A DNA stretch of 64,000 bases, taken from contig NW_020289982.1 of assembly GCF_003144245.1 (NCBI RefSeq), forward strand, positions 62,001 to 126,000. The letters are read 5' to 3'. Shown here one piece after another: positions 32,901-43,900 of the stretch; the stretch's first letter is position 1, and the number at the start of each line of letters is the position of its first letter. The notes under the pieces are model-generated. The model was not told the origin of the DNA. It was given only the letters and a program-made list of their open reading frames with translations, and searched no databases. A program made the translations under genes and the position numbers. Source of the DNA: Jaminaea rosea. Lineage: Eukaryota; Basidiomycota; Exobasidiomycetes; Microstromatales.

Positions 32901-33159
32901 TGGTCCGCTCGGGGTGGGGACCCTTTGCAATGCTTGTGGGGCGCGATGGAGGGCGGGAAGGGGGGGTGATTGGGAGGCTTCGGCGAGGGCTGGTGCGAAA
33001 GGGGTGGGAGGAGGAGGAGGAGGAGGAGGAGGAGGAGGAAGCGATGTACCGCCTAGCCAGGAGGTGGGCGGGGAGAAGGAGGGAGATGACGAGCAGATGG
33101 AGGGTCAGCCTGGTGTGGTGGGAGCTGAGGAAGCGGAGCAGGGTTGGAGCAGACGATGA
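29977..33159 (+). CDS. Large GATA-type zinc-finger protein
   Basis: A single-exon gene of 1,060 residues. A single class IV zinc finger lies near the C-terminus, about residues 964-990: [26 protein letters not shown], a Cx2Cx18Cx2C spacing as in GATA factors. After it come a poly-Gly run (codons at 33006-33036) and an acidic tail. Most of the protein is Pro/Ser/Lys-rich and disordered, but four blocks look folded: [35 protein letters not shown] through [35 protein letters not shown]; and [20 protein letters not shown]. A Glu/Arg-rich coiled coil precedes the finger (about residues 790-840). The blocks outside the finger are not those of AreA, white-collar or siderophore regulators that I know, so a chromatin-complex subunit is as likely as a classical activator. 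Named only by the finger. Confidence 0.85.
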   Translation: [1060 protein letters not shown]

Positions 33160-35700
33160 GCGCCACTCTCATCCTTGCTAATCTATGTCACTTTGACCAT
33201 CTACATTCGGGACGTCGCTACGACACTCTGATGCAGGCAGGTACGGTGACCGGCGAAGCTAGGAGTCTCGGATCCCTGGCGGACTGATTCGACCCCGTGG
33301 GGAACGAAAATGTCGATGTACACGACCGTGACGCGACGCTTGCTTCTCCTTGCGTGGGTTCCTGTACCTTGACGACCCGGACGCGCCGATTGGCCCTTCT
33401 CACCGCTCACCACCTAGCGCGACGTGACGTAGTAGCATCGATCGATCACTACCCGTGGCTTGGCTACGCTGCAAGCCTTGAATCGCCTTACCCTTGCCCG
33501 CGTCCCGTACCGCAGGCTGCCTCTTGTTGACGACCGCCTACGTCGGCCTCCTGATCGGACCTGCCAGCCGGAGAGTTCGTCCTCGTCCCGGCGCTCACGA
33601 TCATGCCCGCGATCGGGGTTGAGGTTGGCTTGGCTTGGCTTGACTTCCGACATGGCAGGAGCAAGCAAGCACAGCAAGCAAGCTCGATCCCTTACCGTAG
33701 CTTCGTGAGCACATGTTGACCTTCCACCCAGAGCTTGTCGACCTTCTACGCAGAGCCTCAAACGCAGGCGTAGCGGTCGGCGCGCGCACAACGTAGCTTG
33801 GCAGCTTGAGCATACCCACATCTCGAGACGATGCTTACTGACATCCCACAGACGACGCTTACTGAGCGCTCGGCGGGACCGGCGACATCCTTCCCACGGC
33901 CGTTGCTTAACCTCACTCAACTTCTCTCTTCGTAGCTTCACGCCACGCCACGCCACGACACGCCATGCCGCGGCCGCGGGCACGCCACAACCCCGCTCGT
34001 CGGCATCGACATTCGATCTGGTAAGGTGTCGGAGTCGCGGCTCAATCGGCCGCGGACCCCCGGCCCGCTTGCCTCACACCCAGCTCACCTCCTGCTTCAT
34101 GGTATTATTCATTCCAATATGGCTGAGACTACACACGACTAGCGCGATTGAAGTGTCCGCTTTCTTTGTTTTCCCACGCTTGCATTGCGTTGGCGCCTCT
34201 TGGCCGATGGGTGCTCGCGAGCCTGCCGAATCGCCGTTGACTAGCTGCCGTTGTGGACCTCCTATCTGCTCCTTCTTGCTCTCGATTGGTCGCCGTGATG
34301 ACAAAAAGGCAGTGCCAGGGGGATTGAGGTAGTGAGTGAGCCAGCGGCGAGGAGGGTCGTGAGACGAGCCACCCCCTCACGTCTCGCTCCCGCTCCCCGT
34401 GGGGAAATAGCCCCGCGCCGCTTCGCCGCTCGCCGCTCTGACCGCTCTGTAACCTCTGCTCTGGTTCTGCCCTACCTCCAGGAACGAGATGAGCTCGCCC
34501 GGTCCCAGCCTGCCTGAGCTGACTGCCAGATTTCGATTCGGAATTGCAGCCCACACGCGCTCTTCGTCGTCGTCTCTCTCCCCCATCACCCGACCCCGCC
34601 CTGCGTGCTGTGCTGCAATGCGACCCACTCGACATTGAGCGTCGAGCGTCTCTTTCTTGGCAGCAACGACGCTCTCGCCGCACAAAGACGACATCGACGA
34701 TGCTACTGACTGACTCGATCGCGCGTGGCTTGCGGCCTCTAATCCTTCTTTTTTCCTTCTTGCGCATACGTCAGCACTACTGAATTGCGTTGAAGCGGCG
34801 ATCAAGGAGCGACAACACGGGTGCAGGGCAACCAAGGTGCGGTGAACGAAGAGCAAGTGAGTGGTGAGTGCCGCGGAATCCAAAATGGGTCGGCGGCAGT
34901 GTCTTAGCGCGAGTCATCGTCGTGCGGCACTGGAGGAGAGAATGCAAGCCGGACCTTGGCACCCAATGAAGACGAGGGCGGAGGGCTGAGTGTAAGGATC
35001 GGCAAAACAAGACCAGAGGAGCGCCGGCTTTACGACAGTCAGTCTCGCGCTCGCTCGCGCCCGCTCCGCATCGAAAAGAAGCAGCTTGCAGGCGCAGGGA
35101 CGAAGGAGATGGCGCTCGTTTGTAGTCGTCTGATGCTCGCGAGCCCACCCCCGGATCCAGTTTAGCGCGGTCGGTGCCCCGCGCTTGCCCTCGCTATCTC
35201 CCTCACCCACGCTCTCGCCCGTGTGTCTGTCTCGTCGCTACTCTTGTTGCGGCGGCGGATCGCCCGTCTCATCGCCGGTTGCCCTCTCGTAGCTCAGCCG
35301 GTCCATCAAAGTTGAGGACGGCGACACCGGCACATTAGACGAGAGACGAGAGGGGTGAACACCACGGAGGAGGGGAGGGGCAGCGCTGCCGCCACGGCCG
35401 CTGCAGTCAAGAACACCGAAGGGAGGAGCCGCCCGCCCGCTTTTGATCCGGAGGCAAAAGAGGGGTGAAAGAGTGGGTCAGCTGTGCCTACTTAAGAGCC
35501 GCCCGTATCGGACAATGAGGTAGTTGCTTTGCCCCCACATTGCTCCCTTTCCCCACGCTTTGCCGTCTTACGTGTCGTGACAACCCGTCCGTCCGTCGTC
35601 GTCTCCTCTAGATCGATAGACGCAGCAGCGTGTAGCATCCCTTTCTCAGTACTATCCTCCTCGTCCCACCCTCTCGCCACCTTACAAAACCAACGCCGAG
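33160..35700. other. 2.5 kb gap; long promoter region of the sugar transporter
   Basis: No frame here has recognisable content. Minus-strand frames at 33414-33983 and 34129-34767 are Arg/Ser-rich and look like compositional shadows. An ACGCC-type short tandem array lies at about 33941-33968, and AGGGG repeats occur near 35349-35469 (listed separately). Fungal hexose-transporter genes often have long upstream control regions, which fits. I found no tRNA, snRNA or transposon ends. Confidence 0.5.
35349..35469. promoter_or_regulatory. Cluster of AGGGG (STRE/Mig1-like) elements upstream of the sugar transporter
   Basis: The 11-mer AGAGGGGTGAA occurs twice, at 35349-35359 and 35459-35469, 110 bases apart, with two more AGGGG cores at 35371-35380. 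C2H2 factors such as Msn2/4 (AGGGG) and Mig1/CreA (G-rich) bind such sites in fungi. The position, 230-350 bases before the ATG, suits an upstream control element. Function is inferred from the motif only. Confidence 0.35.
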
Positions 35701-37591
35701 ATGGGATACAAGAACACTGGTAGCGATGGCTACCCGACCTTCTTTGGTCTTTCTGGCGTGCCTCTGAGCCGCATGATCGGATTTGCTGCGGGTGCCGGTT
35801 TCGTGAGTGCGAGTGGCGTGATGGCCCAGAGATAGCATAGAGTGGCGCTGACCGTGATAACGCCTCGTCCCCCTGCCAGCTCCTCTTTGGTTATGATCAA
35901 GGTGTCATGGGAGGTCTACTGACGCTCCCTTCCTTCACCGAGACGTTCCCTTCGATCGACACGTCCGGACAAGACGGAACCTCGTACGCTTCTACCCTCC
36001 AAGGTGTGACCATCGGTCTCTACGAGATTGGCTGCTTCATGGGCGCCATCTCCTGCCTCTGGCTCGGTGACAGTCTCGGTCGTCGTCCTGTCATCTGGAT
36101 CGGAACGATCATCATGATCGTTGGCGCCATCATTCAGTGCTCGTCCTTCTCTCTCGCCCAGCTCATCGTCGGCCGTATCGTCACCGGTGTCGGAAACGGC
36201 ATGCACACGGCCACGATTCCCGTTTGGCAGTCAGAGTGCTCGCCCCCTCACAAGCGCGGTATGCTCATCATGATCGAGGGTGCTTTGATTACTGGCGGTA
36301 TCTGCATGAGCTACTGGATCGACTTTGCCTTCTACTGGATCGACCCCTCGAGCCGTGACAGCAGCATTACTCGCCAGGACCTTGCTGGTCCCAACTTCCC
36401 TCACGCCTCGGCCGCTTGGCGTGTGCCCGTCGCCTTCCAGATCTTGCTCTGCATTCCCACCTTCATCACAATTTGTGAGTGCGAGAAGGCTAGGGGAGTA
36501 AGCGACGTGACGCGTAGTTTGCTGACCATTTGCCTGCTCCCCCACTCGCACGCGCAGGGATGCCCGAGTCGCCTCGTTGGCTCCTACTCCGCGGCCGTGA
36601 CGATGATGCTCGAGCCGTCCTTGCCTCGCTCGACCGCTTGCCCGTGGACGACGCTCTCATCGACCTCAAGGTACAGGAGATCAAGGACTCCATCGCCGAC
36701 GCTTCCGGCGTGGGCGTCATGGACCTCTTCAAGCAGGGCAAAGAGCGCAACTTCCACCGTACTGCGCTTGGGTTCGTCATTCAGATGTTCCAGCAGATCT
36801 CCGGTATCAACCTCATCACGTACTACGCCGCCACCATTTTCGAGAACAACATCGGCATGTCGCCACTCGTCTCGCGTATCGTTGCCGCAGCCAACGGAAC
36901 GGAGTACTTTGCCGCGTCATGGATCGCCGTCTACACCATCGAGAAGTTTGGTCGTCGCAACCTGATGATCTACTCGGCTTTCGCAATGAGCTTCTGCATG
37001 GCCATCCTTGCCGGTACCACATCGCCGGCGGCGCTCAACCCCGTGGGAGGCGTTCCCGACGCCAAAGCCCAGAACAAGAGCCCCGCCTACGCGGCCACCG
37101 TCTTCCTGTTCTTGTTCAACACCTTCTTCGCCATTGGATGGCTCGGAATGACCTGGCTCTACCCTGCTGAGATCACTCCTCTTTCGATCAGAGCCGCCGC
37201 CAACGGAATCAGCACGTCCGCCAACTGGCTCTTCAACTTCATGGTCGTCCTGGTCACGCCCGTAGCCTTCGCGACCATCTACAATCGCACCTATATCATC
37301 TTCGCCGTGATTAACTTCGCCATGGCCATTGCAAGCTGGGCTATATTCCCAGAAACAGCGGGTCGCTCGTTAGAGGAGATGGATGGCATCTTTGCGCAGG
37401 CTTCGATTTTGAACCCTTACGACGTCGTCCGCATCGAGAAGAACACGCCGCGCCGATACGACACTTCGGGCAATTTGCTTGCTTACGACAATATGCTCTC
37501 CGAGGAGGGCAAGGTTCCCTCTCGCGGCGCCGAGAACGAGAAGAACGACGCCGTAGCTCACGAGACGGGGTCGGCGAGCTCCTCTCACTGA
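35701..37591 (+). CDS. MFS sugar (hexose-type) transporter
   Basis: A plasma-membrane sugar uptake protein of the major facilitator sugar porter family. Exons 35701-35802, 35880-36474 and 36558-37591 with introns of 77 and 83 nt close to 576 residues, a normal length. Twelve hydrophobic segments can be traced, beginning with MIGFAAGAGFLLFGYDQGVM. Family signatures are present: LGDSLGRRPVIW after helix 2, RIVTGVGNGMHTATIPVWQSE, PESPRWLL after helix 6, MFQQISGINLITYYA in helix 7, EKFGRRNLMI, and PETAGRSLEEMD after helix 12. The cytosolic tail is charged, with several Lys that could be ubiquitin sites. Substrate choice (glucose, xylose, lactose or other) cannot be read from sequence. It lies alone after a long non-coding region. 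Confidence 0.95.
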
Positions 37592-38077
37592 TCGAGCGCG
37601 TGTTCAAGATACCCATCCTTCCGCCCTCGCGCAGAGCGGCATTTCTCTGATCTTCCGACTCGTTTATGTCTTGAGCTTGTCTCTATCCCTCTCTCTCCCC
37701 TCCTACCTCATGTACAACTCCTTGTCTACGAGTCGAAGAGCAATCTTGAACCTCGATGATCTCAATGAACGCGGCGAGAATTAAGAAGTCGGACGCGAAA
37801 GGCGAGTGGCTCGTGCACGCTAGCGAGCGGACTGCGTCGCGTGGCTTTTGAGCGCCCCAGCCGCCCAATCAGCTCCCGCGTAGGTGTTGTCGAGCTGGCC
37901 GGTCGCTCAGCCTTTCTCCTTTCCTTTCATCCGCCCCATCCTTGCAATCATCACCGGCAACATGAGGCGACGTGGACGATGGCGGCGTGGTACTCCCATT
38001 CTTCAGTTTTCAAGATGCTCACTTGAATAGCAGCGCAACCGCGTCTCCTCCAGACACGCCCATTGCTCCACAAATAA
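37592..38077. other. Gap between the transporter and the GIY-YIG-like gene
   Basis: 486 bases with the transporter 3' end and presumably the old promoter of the next gene. The frame entering 38078 is closed by a stop just upstream. No terminal repeats or transposon ends were spotted. A CTC microsatellite follows at about 38106-38142. Confidence 0.45.
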
Positions 38078-40608
38078 GTGCTTAGCACGAAATCCCACCA
38101 CCCAACACCGGCTCCTCCTCCTCCTCCTCCTCCTCCTCCTCCTCTTCACCACCATCCCGATGCCCTTCGCGACGGCGACTGGTGGCTCCGCCAGAGCGAG
38201 CTATCCTGCAACTCTTGGGTCGGCGGAAGCCTTCTCCACGGCGGTCCGAGTCTGATGGGTGCGGGCATTTACCTTGGCATTGTCTTCAAAGATGGGTTGC
38301 TCGCAGAGTGGTACCTGGGCAGGACGGGTTGCATTCACTACCGCTTCGTGGAGCACTTCGTCGACGCGTTCCTCAAGCTCACGAGGAACCACTTTTACGA
38401 CGCGGCTCGCCAAGGCGACTATGTGCTCATCTTCCCGCTGTACCACGACCTCTCGCCTGAGCGCCTTGACGCGGCGGCATGGCAGCAGCGAGCCACCCTC
38501 GAGAGCATCTGGGCGACCCTGCTCAACAGCTTCGAGGCCCGCGAGCAGAGATACAGGGGCAACACGGTGGACGTCAACGCGTCGTACCGGGCCTTCCGCC
38601 AGAAGTTCGGCCTGGTTGAGCTGGCGGGCGTGCAGGGCGGCAACAACACTCCGTGCTTCGAGGCTCCGGAGATGGAGAAGAGCAGCGAGGAGGTCTGCAA
38701 GGGGCACCGCGGCCACGTCCAGAACAAGGACCTGCTCGTGGACATCGGTCGCGAGAGGCAGTACAGGCAGAGGCTCCTTCCTGCCACCGCCAATGGCGAC
38801 GCCCTCGGCCACCTGCGTCTCCTCATCCTGCACTTTGCTGCCGACCGCGCCTTCGTCATGACGCTCTCGGCGCTTCTCTTCAGCACTGGCCTCGAATGGC
38901 GCCACCCAAAGGACAACAAGAGGCAGCCAGCGTTCCTCGTCAACACCATTCTGGAGCGCAATGCCTACCGTGAGGCAGTCGAGGTCTTCAAGACGGGCGT
39001 ATGGAGGTTTGTGCTGACAGACGGAGAGCCCAGCTCGCTCCCCTGCGTGCCCTTGCTACAGAGGCCCTTGTTCGACAACCTGCTTCTCGTGGCGATCGCC
39101 GACGGCATGGACAAGGAGGTGCCGTTCCACTAGTGGAAGAGTCCCTCGTCGCGCTCCACCTTGGACCTGTGGCACGTGTTCCTCAGCGCCCTCCCCCGCA
39201 CCAGACTCAACGCCAGGGTCGAGGCACAGAAGGAGCTCATCCGCTGGAGCGAAGCGGACCGACCTCCTGCCGCAGAGTGGGCCAAGATGAGCAAGGCGCA
39301 CCAGAGGGCGTGGGACGGCTTCTGTCTCATCAGCGGACAGGCCCACATCCGCTTCCATGACGTAGAGATCGTCTGCCTGCGCCCGGCCGACGAGCGAGGA
39401 CCAGTCGGAGATGCCTTTCGCGCTCGCGCGGGGATGGTGAGGGCGTACGAGTGCAAGCCCAACATCCTCCACGCAGCCTGCCCCATCAAGTTCGGAAATC
39501 GTGGGAGCGGCAAGAATCCTGCGGTCGAGCTCGGCAAGAAGCACGTCGCCGCCGAGCCACACTGGACGGCCACGGTCTTGCCCATCGGCGCCACCTCCTT
39601 CACCAGCTGGCAACATCTAAGCTTCGAAAGCCAAGCAAACCACAAGACATCTACCTGGCGGCCCCTTCACGACGCCATCGACGCTTGGAAGGCCTTTGAT
39701 CGTGCGTCTGGCATGCACGTCGACGCCGACCTCCCCAGCCTCTTCCGCGGCGAGAAGAAGGCGCTGCTTCCGTCAACGTTGCCCAAAGTCCTCATTGGGC
39801 GCAAGCTCACGAAGTGGACCGGAGGTGGAGCTTTCACATACGCTAAGTACGTCAAGGGGAAGCAGCAGCACTTCCGCATCATCTGCTCGGCAGAAGAGTG
39901 CGGGAGGCTGCTTGGGGGGCCGTGGCAGTATCCATTCGACTCGCAGCAAATTTATGTACGCCTCACGGGGGCCGGACTGGACTGAAGAGGCAGAGGGAGA
40001 TGGGCATGCTGGTCAGCCCAGACGGGGATACGTGGTGGCCCAAGGATGACTTCGCGCCCGGCTCGGTCAACTCAGCTCGAGCTTTCGACTACAACAAGAC
40101 GTTCAGGGCAGAGCACGAGAAGAAGTCGCGCGGCGAGCCGCTCTCGGACAGCGTCCGAGCCAAAAAGCTGCTCTCGCACGAGGCTGAGTCGGCCCGCGAG
40201 GCGAAGAATGTCACTGCGGAGGACGGCGGCAGCGGAGGAGAAGGGGATGCGGCAGATAAGGCTGGGGGTGTGGTGCCCGAGGGGCAGGCCTAGGACAGGT
40301 TCGCGGAGAGGTGCGCGGAAGAGTTCTACTTCAACGAAGTAGACATGCAGTGGCTGAGCTTACACCTCAAGGACGACTTTGTCATCGTCAACGCCGACGA
40401 TCTGCAGCACTCCCTCGTCTTCCCGGGGGGACCAAACCCTCAAGGACGCATCGGCCTCATCTTCTCCTTCAACGCGCGCCTCTGCGTTGACCGCAGCGTC
40501 CACGACGGCGCTCAATGCTTCCATCAAGCAGTCAATTTCTCTCGCGATACCGTAGCTTCTATAACGAATATCTGGGAGTGCACAATCGAAACCGAAACGT
40601 CCTCATGA
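38078..40608 (+). pseudogene. Decayed gene of unknown family with an N-terminal GIY-YIG nuclease-like domain
   Basis: Protein-like sequence runs for about 2.5 kb but is interrupted. One frame stays open from 38078 to 39985 except for a TAG near 39.13 kb; coding-like sequence then continues in another frame to about 40.6 kb with a second TAG near 40.29 kb. The first in-frame ATG is at 38255 and opens straight into MGAGIYLGIVFKDGLLAEWY, then LGRTGCIHYRFVEHF. This matches the GIY-YIG pattern (GIY, YxG, Arg, His-Phe in the spacing seen in I-TevI), with a plausible catalytic Glu in RATLESIW. The remaining roughly 600 residues (KSPSSRSTLDLWHVFLSAL, MSKAHQRAWDGFCLISGQAH, FRIICSAEECGRLLGGPW) match nothing I know. 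A 111-nt intron (39119-39229) could remove the first stop, but its GTGCCG donor is poor. No reverse transcriptase or terminal repeats are seen. The domain call is fair; the rest is unknown. Confidence 0.55.
38106..38142. repeat. (CTC)n microsatellite
   Basis: A run of CTC units, read as a poly-Pro stretch in the frame of the GIY-YIG-like gene. It may be leader sequence rather than coding. Confidence 0.8.
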
Positions 40609-40904
40609 TTCTATTGCGTGTGCTTCCTCTGCTACCCATGAGGTCTCTCTGCTGTGGTCTGACAGACTGCAATCCATGCTTCAATTGGACCACTATCCTA
40701 TGCGTGACCCGTGATTGATTGTAGCGCCGTTGCCACCGTGTGGTCAATGCAACGATCGCAAACTCCTCACCGTAGGCGGACTCGCCCAACAACGTGGCCC
40801 AGTCCGCCTCAGCGCGTGCTTTCGCGATTTTGGATTGGTTGGTCTCGACGACTCGGCGGCGCTCCCCATTCTTCCCAACCAACACCACCATAATCCGCCT
40901 CGCC

Positions 40905-43900
40905 ATGGAGCAGCAGCTGGCGGACTGCCTCTCCGGCACCATATCACCCGATGGCGCCGTACGAGCACAAGCAGAGCGCTCCCTCCTCTCCCTCCACGCC
41001 AATCCAGCATGTGGACTCGCTCTCTGTCACCTCGTCCTAGCGCAGGAGGCTCCCACCGACCTACGCCAAGGAGCGGCTCTGTCGTTGCGCAAGTGGATTC
41101 GCGAACGATGGTCTCCACTCAGCGAGAGCTTCATTGGCTTCGAGGACGGTAGACCAGTCCAATCCCAGGATAAGGCTCCCGTGCGACAGGCATTGCTGCA
41201 GACCTTGTCCCAGCCGGAGCGCAGATTGCGAACCGCAGCGGCCGCTTCACTCAGCATCGTCTCCTCGTCCGACTGGCCGGACGAGTTTCCTGAGCTCCTG
41301 CCTACCATCCAGTCCCTGCTTCACGTCGAGGGTACGGTAGACGAGACGACCAAGAATCGCGTACATGGAGCCCTCGTCTTCCTCACCGAGTTCTGGAGCG
41401 CCGAGATGGATGAGAGGCAGATCTTGGGGGGAACAAAGGACATGCTGCCCTTGATTGAGGCCGTGCTAGCAAATGCAGAAGTGAGATCGCGATGTCATGA
41501 CCGCATGGCCGCAACCGCTAACATTTACTCCTCGCCCGCCCGCACAGTTCTCGCCATCATTACGCGCCCGCTGCGTCTCGATCTTCCGTCAACTCCTCTC
41601 TTCCCTCTACATGGTCCGAGACGTCTACCCAGACGCGGCCAAGTCAATAGCTAGCGATGTCCTTCCACGATGGCTGGCAGCTCTCGATGGGCTCACCGGT
41701 CACGACCTCGCCGCGCAACTCTGCAGCGAGACTATACCCGTAGACGACCGGCTGGGCCAGATGACCCTCGTGAACGAGGTGTGGCGAACTCTCAAGATTG
41801 CGGGGCATTTCCGAGCGCAATTCAAGGGCAGGCAGGTCGAGCTCGTGCAAAGAGCAATTGAGATCCTCGGCCAGCTCGAACAGCCTTTCTCCGTCTACTA
41901 CCTTGCACCAGACGCAGAGCCGCTCGACGGCAGCTCGTCCCCGGACGAGTCCAGCCTCGCTACCCTTCCCAACCTCCTCTGCAGTCTCGTTGACTTTTGC
42001 GCCGAGTCAATACGCGGTGATCGTGCGCGTAGTCTACTGATAACCGAGCAAGGACCGACGGAAACTCTGCGGGCTATAATTGGGCGCCTCGTGGGCTTTG
42101 CGCGGGTGACCAACGAGGAGGAAGAGGAGTGGTCGTCAGACGCGAATGCGTTCGTGATGGCTAGCGACGAGGATGGAGTAGAGTACGGACTGCGAGTCGC
42201 CTGCGCGGATCTGGTACAGGACCTTCTCGATGCGTACCCTCGCCCGACCCTCGAGTGTCTGGGAAGCAGCGTCAACCAAGCCGCCTCTGCTCAAGGATGG
42301 AAAGATACAGAAGCCGCCCTCGCAGTGCTAGGCGGGGTGGGCGAAGAAGTGCGGGACATTCTCTCTAGCTCGAACTCTCCTTCACCACTCGACCTGGAAA
42401 GCGTCTTCAACGCAGCCGTCCTTCCCAATGTGCAACGACGTTCCCACCCTCTCCTCACCGGTCGCGCCTACATCTTCGCCTCGCAGTACGCGTCTGCACT
42501 ACCCGCGGAAATGGCTCAGCAGTTCGTCGATGCGGCCGTGCAGGCATTGGAGGCTGAGGACATGGGAAGCGCAGAGGAGACGCTGATCATCAAGTTGAGC
42601 GCGGTGAGGTGTATCAAGAAGTGATTTCGCTCGCGTCGCAGCGTGGCTACGGAGGAGACCCTTGCTGACCCACATCCTCGCACTTCGAGCACAGCTTCTA
42701 CCGACAACTTCCCTCATCACTCCTCTCTCCCTTCACCAACCGCATCATCGCCCAGCTCGGTCCACTCCTCTCCCAGACAACGGAGGACACCCTCATTCTC
42801 GTCCTCGAAACGATCCACTGCGTCGTAGGCGAGGACGATAGCGGCGACTCTTCTACCGCCGCATCGCACGTCAGCCCCTCAACCTTCGCCGACATCACCC
42901 GCGCGGGGCTGCACACTTGGACGACAAGGCCAAGCGATTATATCCTCGTATCGGTCGTTTCGGACCTCATCGAGTCGCTTGCGAAACACAAGGCGCCGGG
43001 CGTGGCGAAGGAAGTAGTGCAGGCTGCGCTGCCGATGCTGAGCGGGGCAATCAGCTCGGCCGCTGCCCAAGACGGCGCAGTCGCAGCGTCGGTGGAAGAA
43101 CAGCAGCTCCCACTCCTCGAGTCGGCCATTGGGCTGGCAGAGGCGCTCCTCAAGGGCGCACCAGCAGAGGTGGTCACCGAGACTGGCTGTGTGGCCCAAC
43201 TTTGCGGCCCTATTCTTACAGCCTTGCAAGGGAGCGAAGATCGAGACGTTCTCCAAAATGGGATTGGAGCTCTCACGCAGCTCGTGCGCAAGGCCCCCTC
43301 CCACGTAGAAGCATGGCAAGGCTCAGGGCAAAGCGCCGTGGACCACTTCCTTTCCCTCCTCTCCCGCCTGCTCATCCTCGACTCCGAGTCCGGTGGCCTG
43401 AAAGTAGGAGACTTCACCATTGCCCTCCTGCGCAAGATGCCGAGCTCGATTCTCAGCGTCCTCCCTGCGCTACTGGAGGCAATGATCCGCAGACTGGCAA
43501 CGGCGAAGACTGCCACCTTTGCTCAGTCGTTGATCCTGCCGTTTGCGTTCCTGATGAGGGACCAGTGCGGGACAGTGCTCGATCTATTGGAGGGGATGCG
43601 CGTACCTACAGAGGAAGGCGGAGAGGTGAGCGGATTGCAGGTTCTGGCAAGCAAGTGGGCAGAGAACGGCGAGACGATCCAAGGGTACTGGGCACAACGT
43701 CTCTCCACCGTTGCCCTCACACGCTTGCTCGAGAGCGGGCGTCCCTCATTGCAGACAACGATGGTGCAAGGCGAGCCGATCCCGGACGACTCGAACCTCA
43801 TTCGTACGCGCTCACGGGCCAAGGCTAGGCCGCAGCGCTTCACGAGTGTCCCGCTAGGCGTCAAGGCATTGAAGATGTTGCTGGCCGATTGGGAGCATGC

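Noticed and set aside
33414-33983. 189-codon minus-strand frame in the same gap
   Set aside because: Arg-rich low-information product that spans an ACGCC-type tandem repeat.
34129-34767. 212-codon minus-strand frame in the 33-36 kb gap
   Set aside because: Arg/Ser/Gly-rich with no domain and no splice structure; composition typical of non-coding GC-rich DNA.
35280-35340. tRNA-like string (GTAGCTCAGCCGGT)
   Set aside because: Resembles a D-arm, but no D-stem partner, anticodon stem or T-arm follows in the right spacing.
39119-39229. Intron that would remove the first stop in the GIY-YIG-like gene
   Set aside because: Keeps frame, but the donor (GTGCCG) is unlike the local GTGAGT/GTGCGT donors and the removed part reads like protein; kept only as an alternative.
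38078-40608. Reading the GIY-YIG-like region as a Penelope-type retroelement
   Set aside because: No reverse-transcriptase motifs, terminal repeats or target-site duplications could be seen around it.
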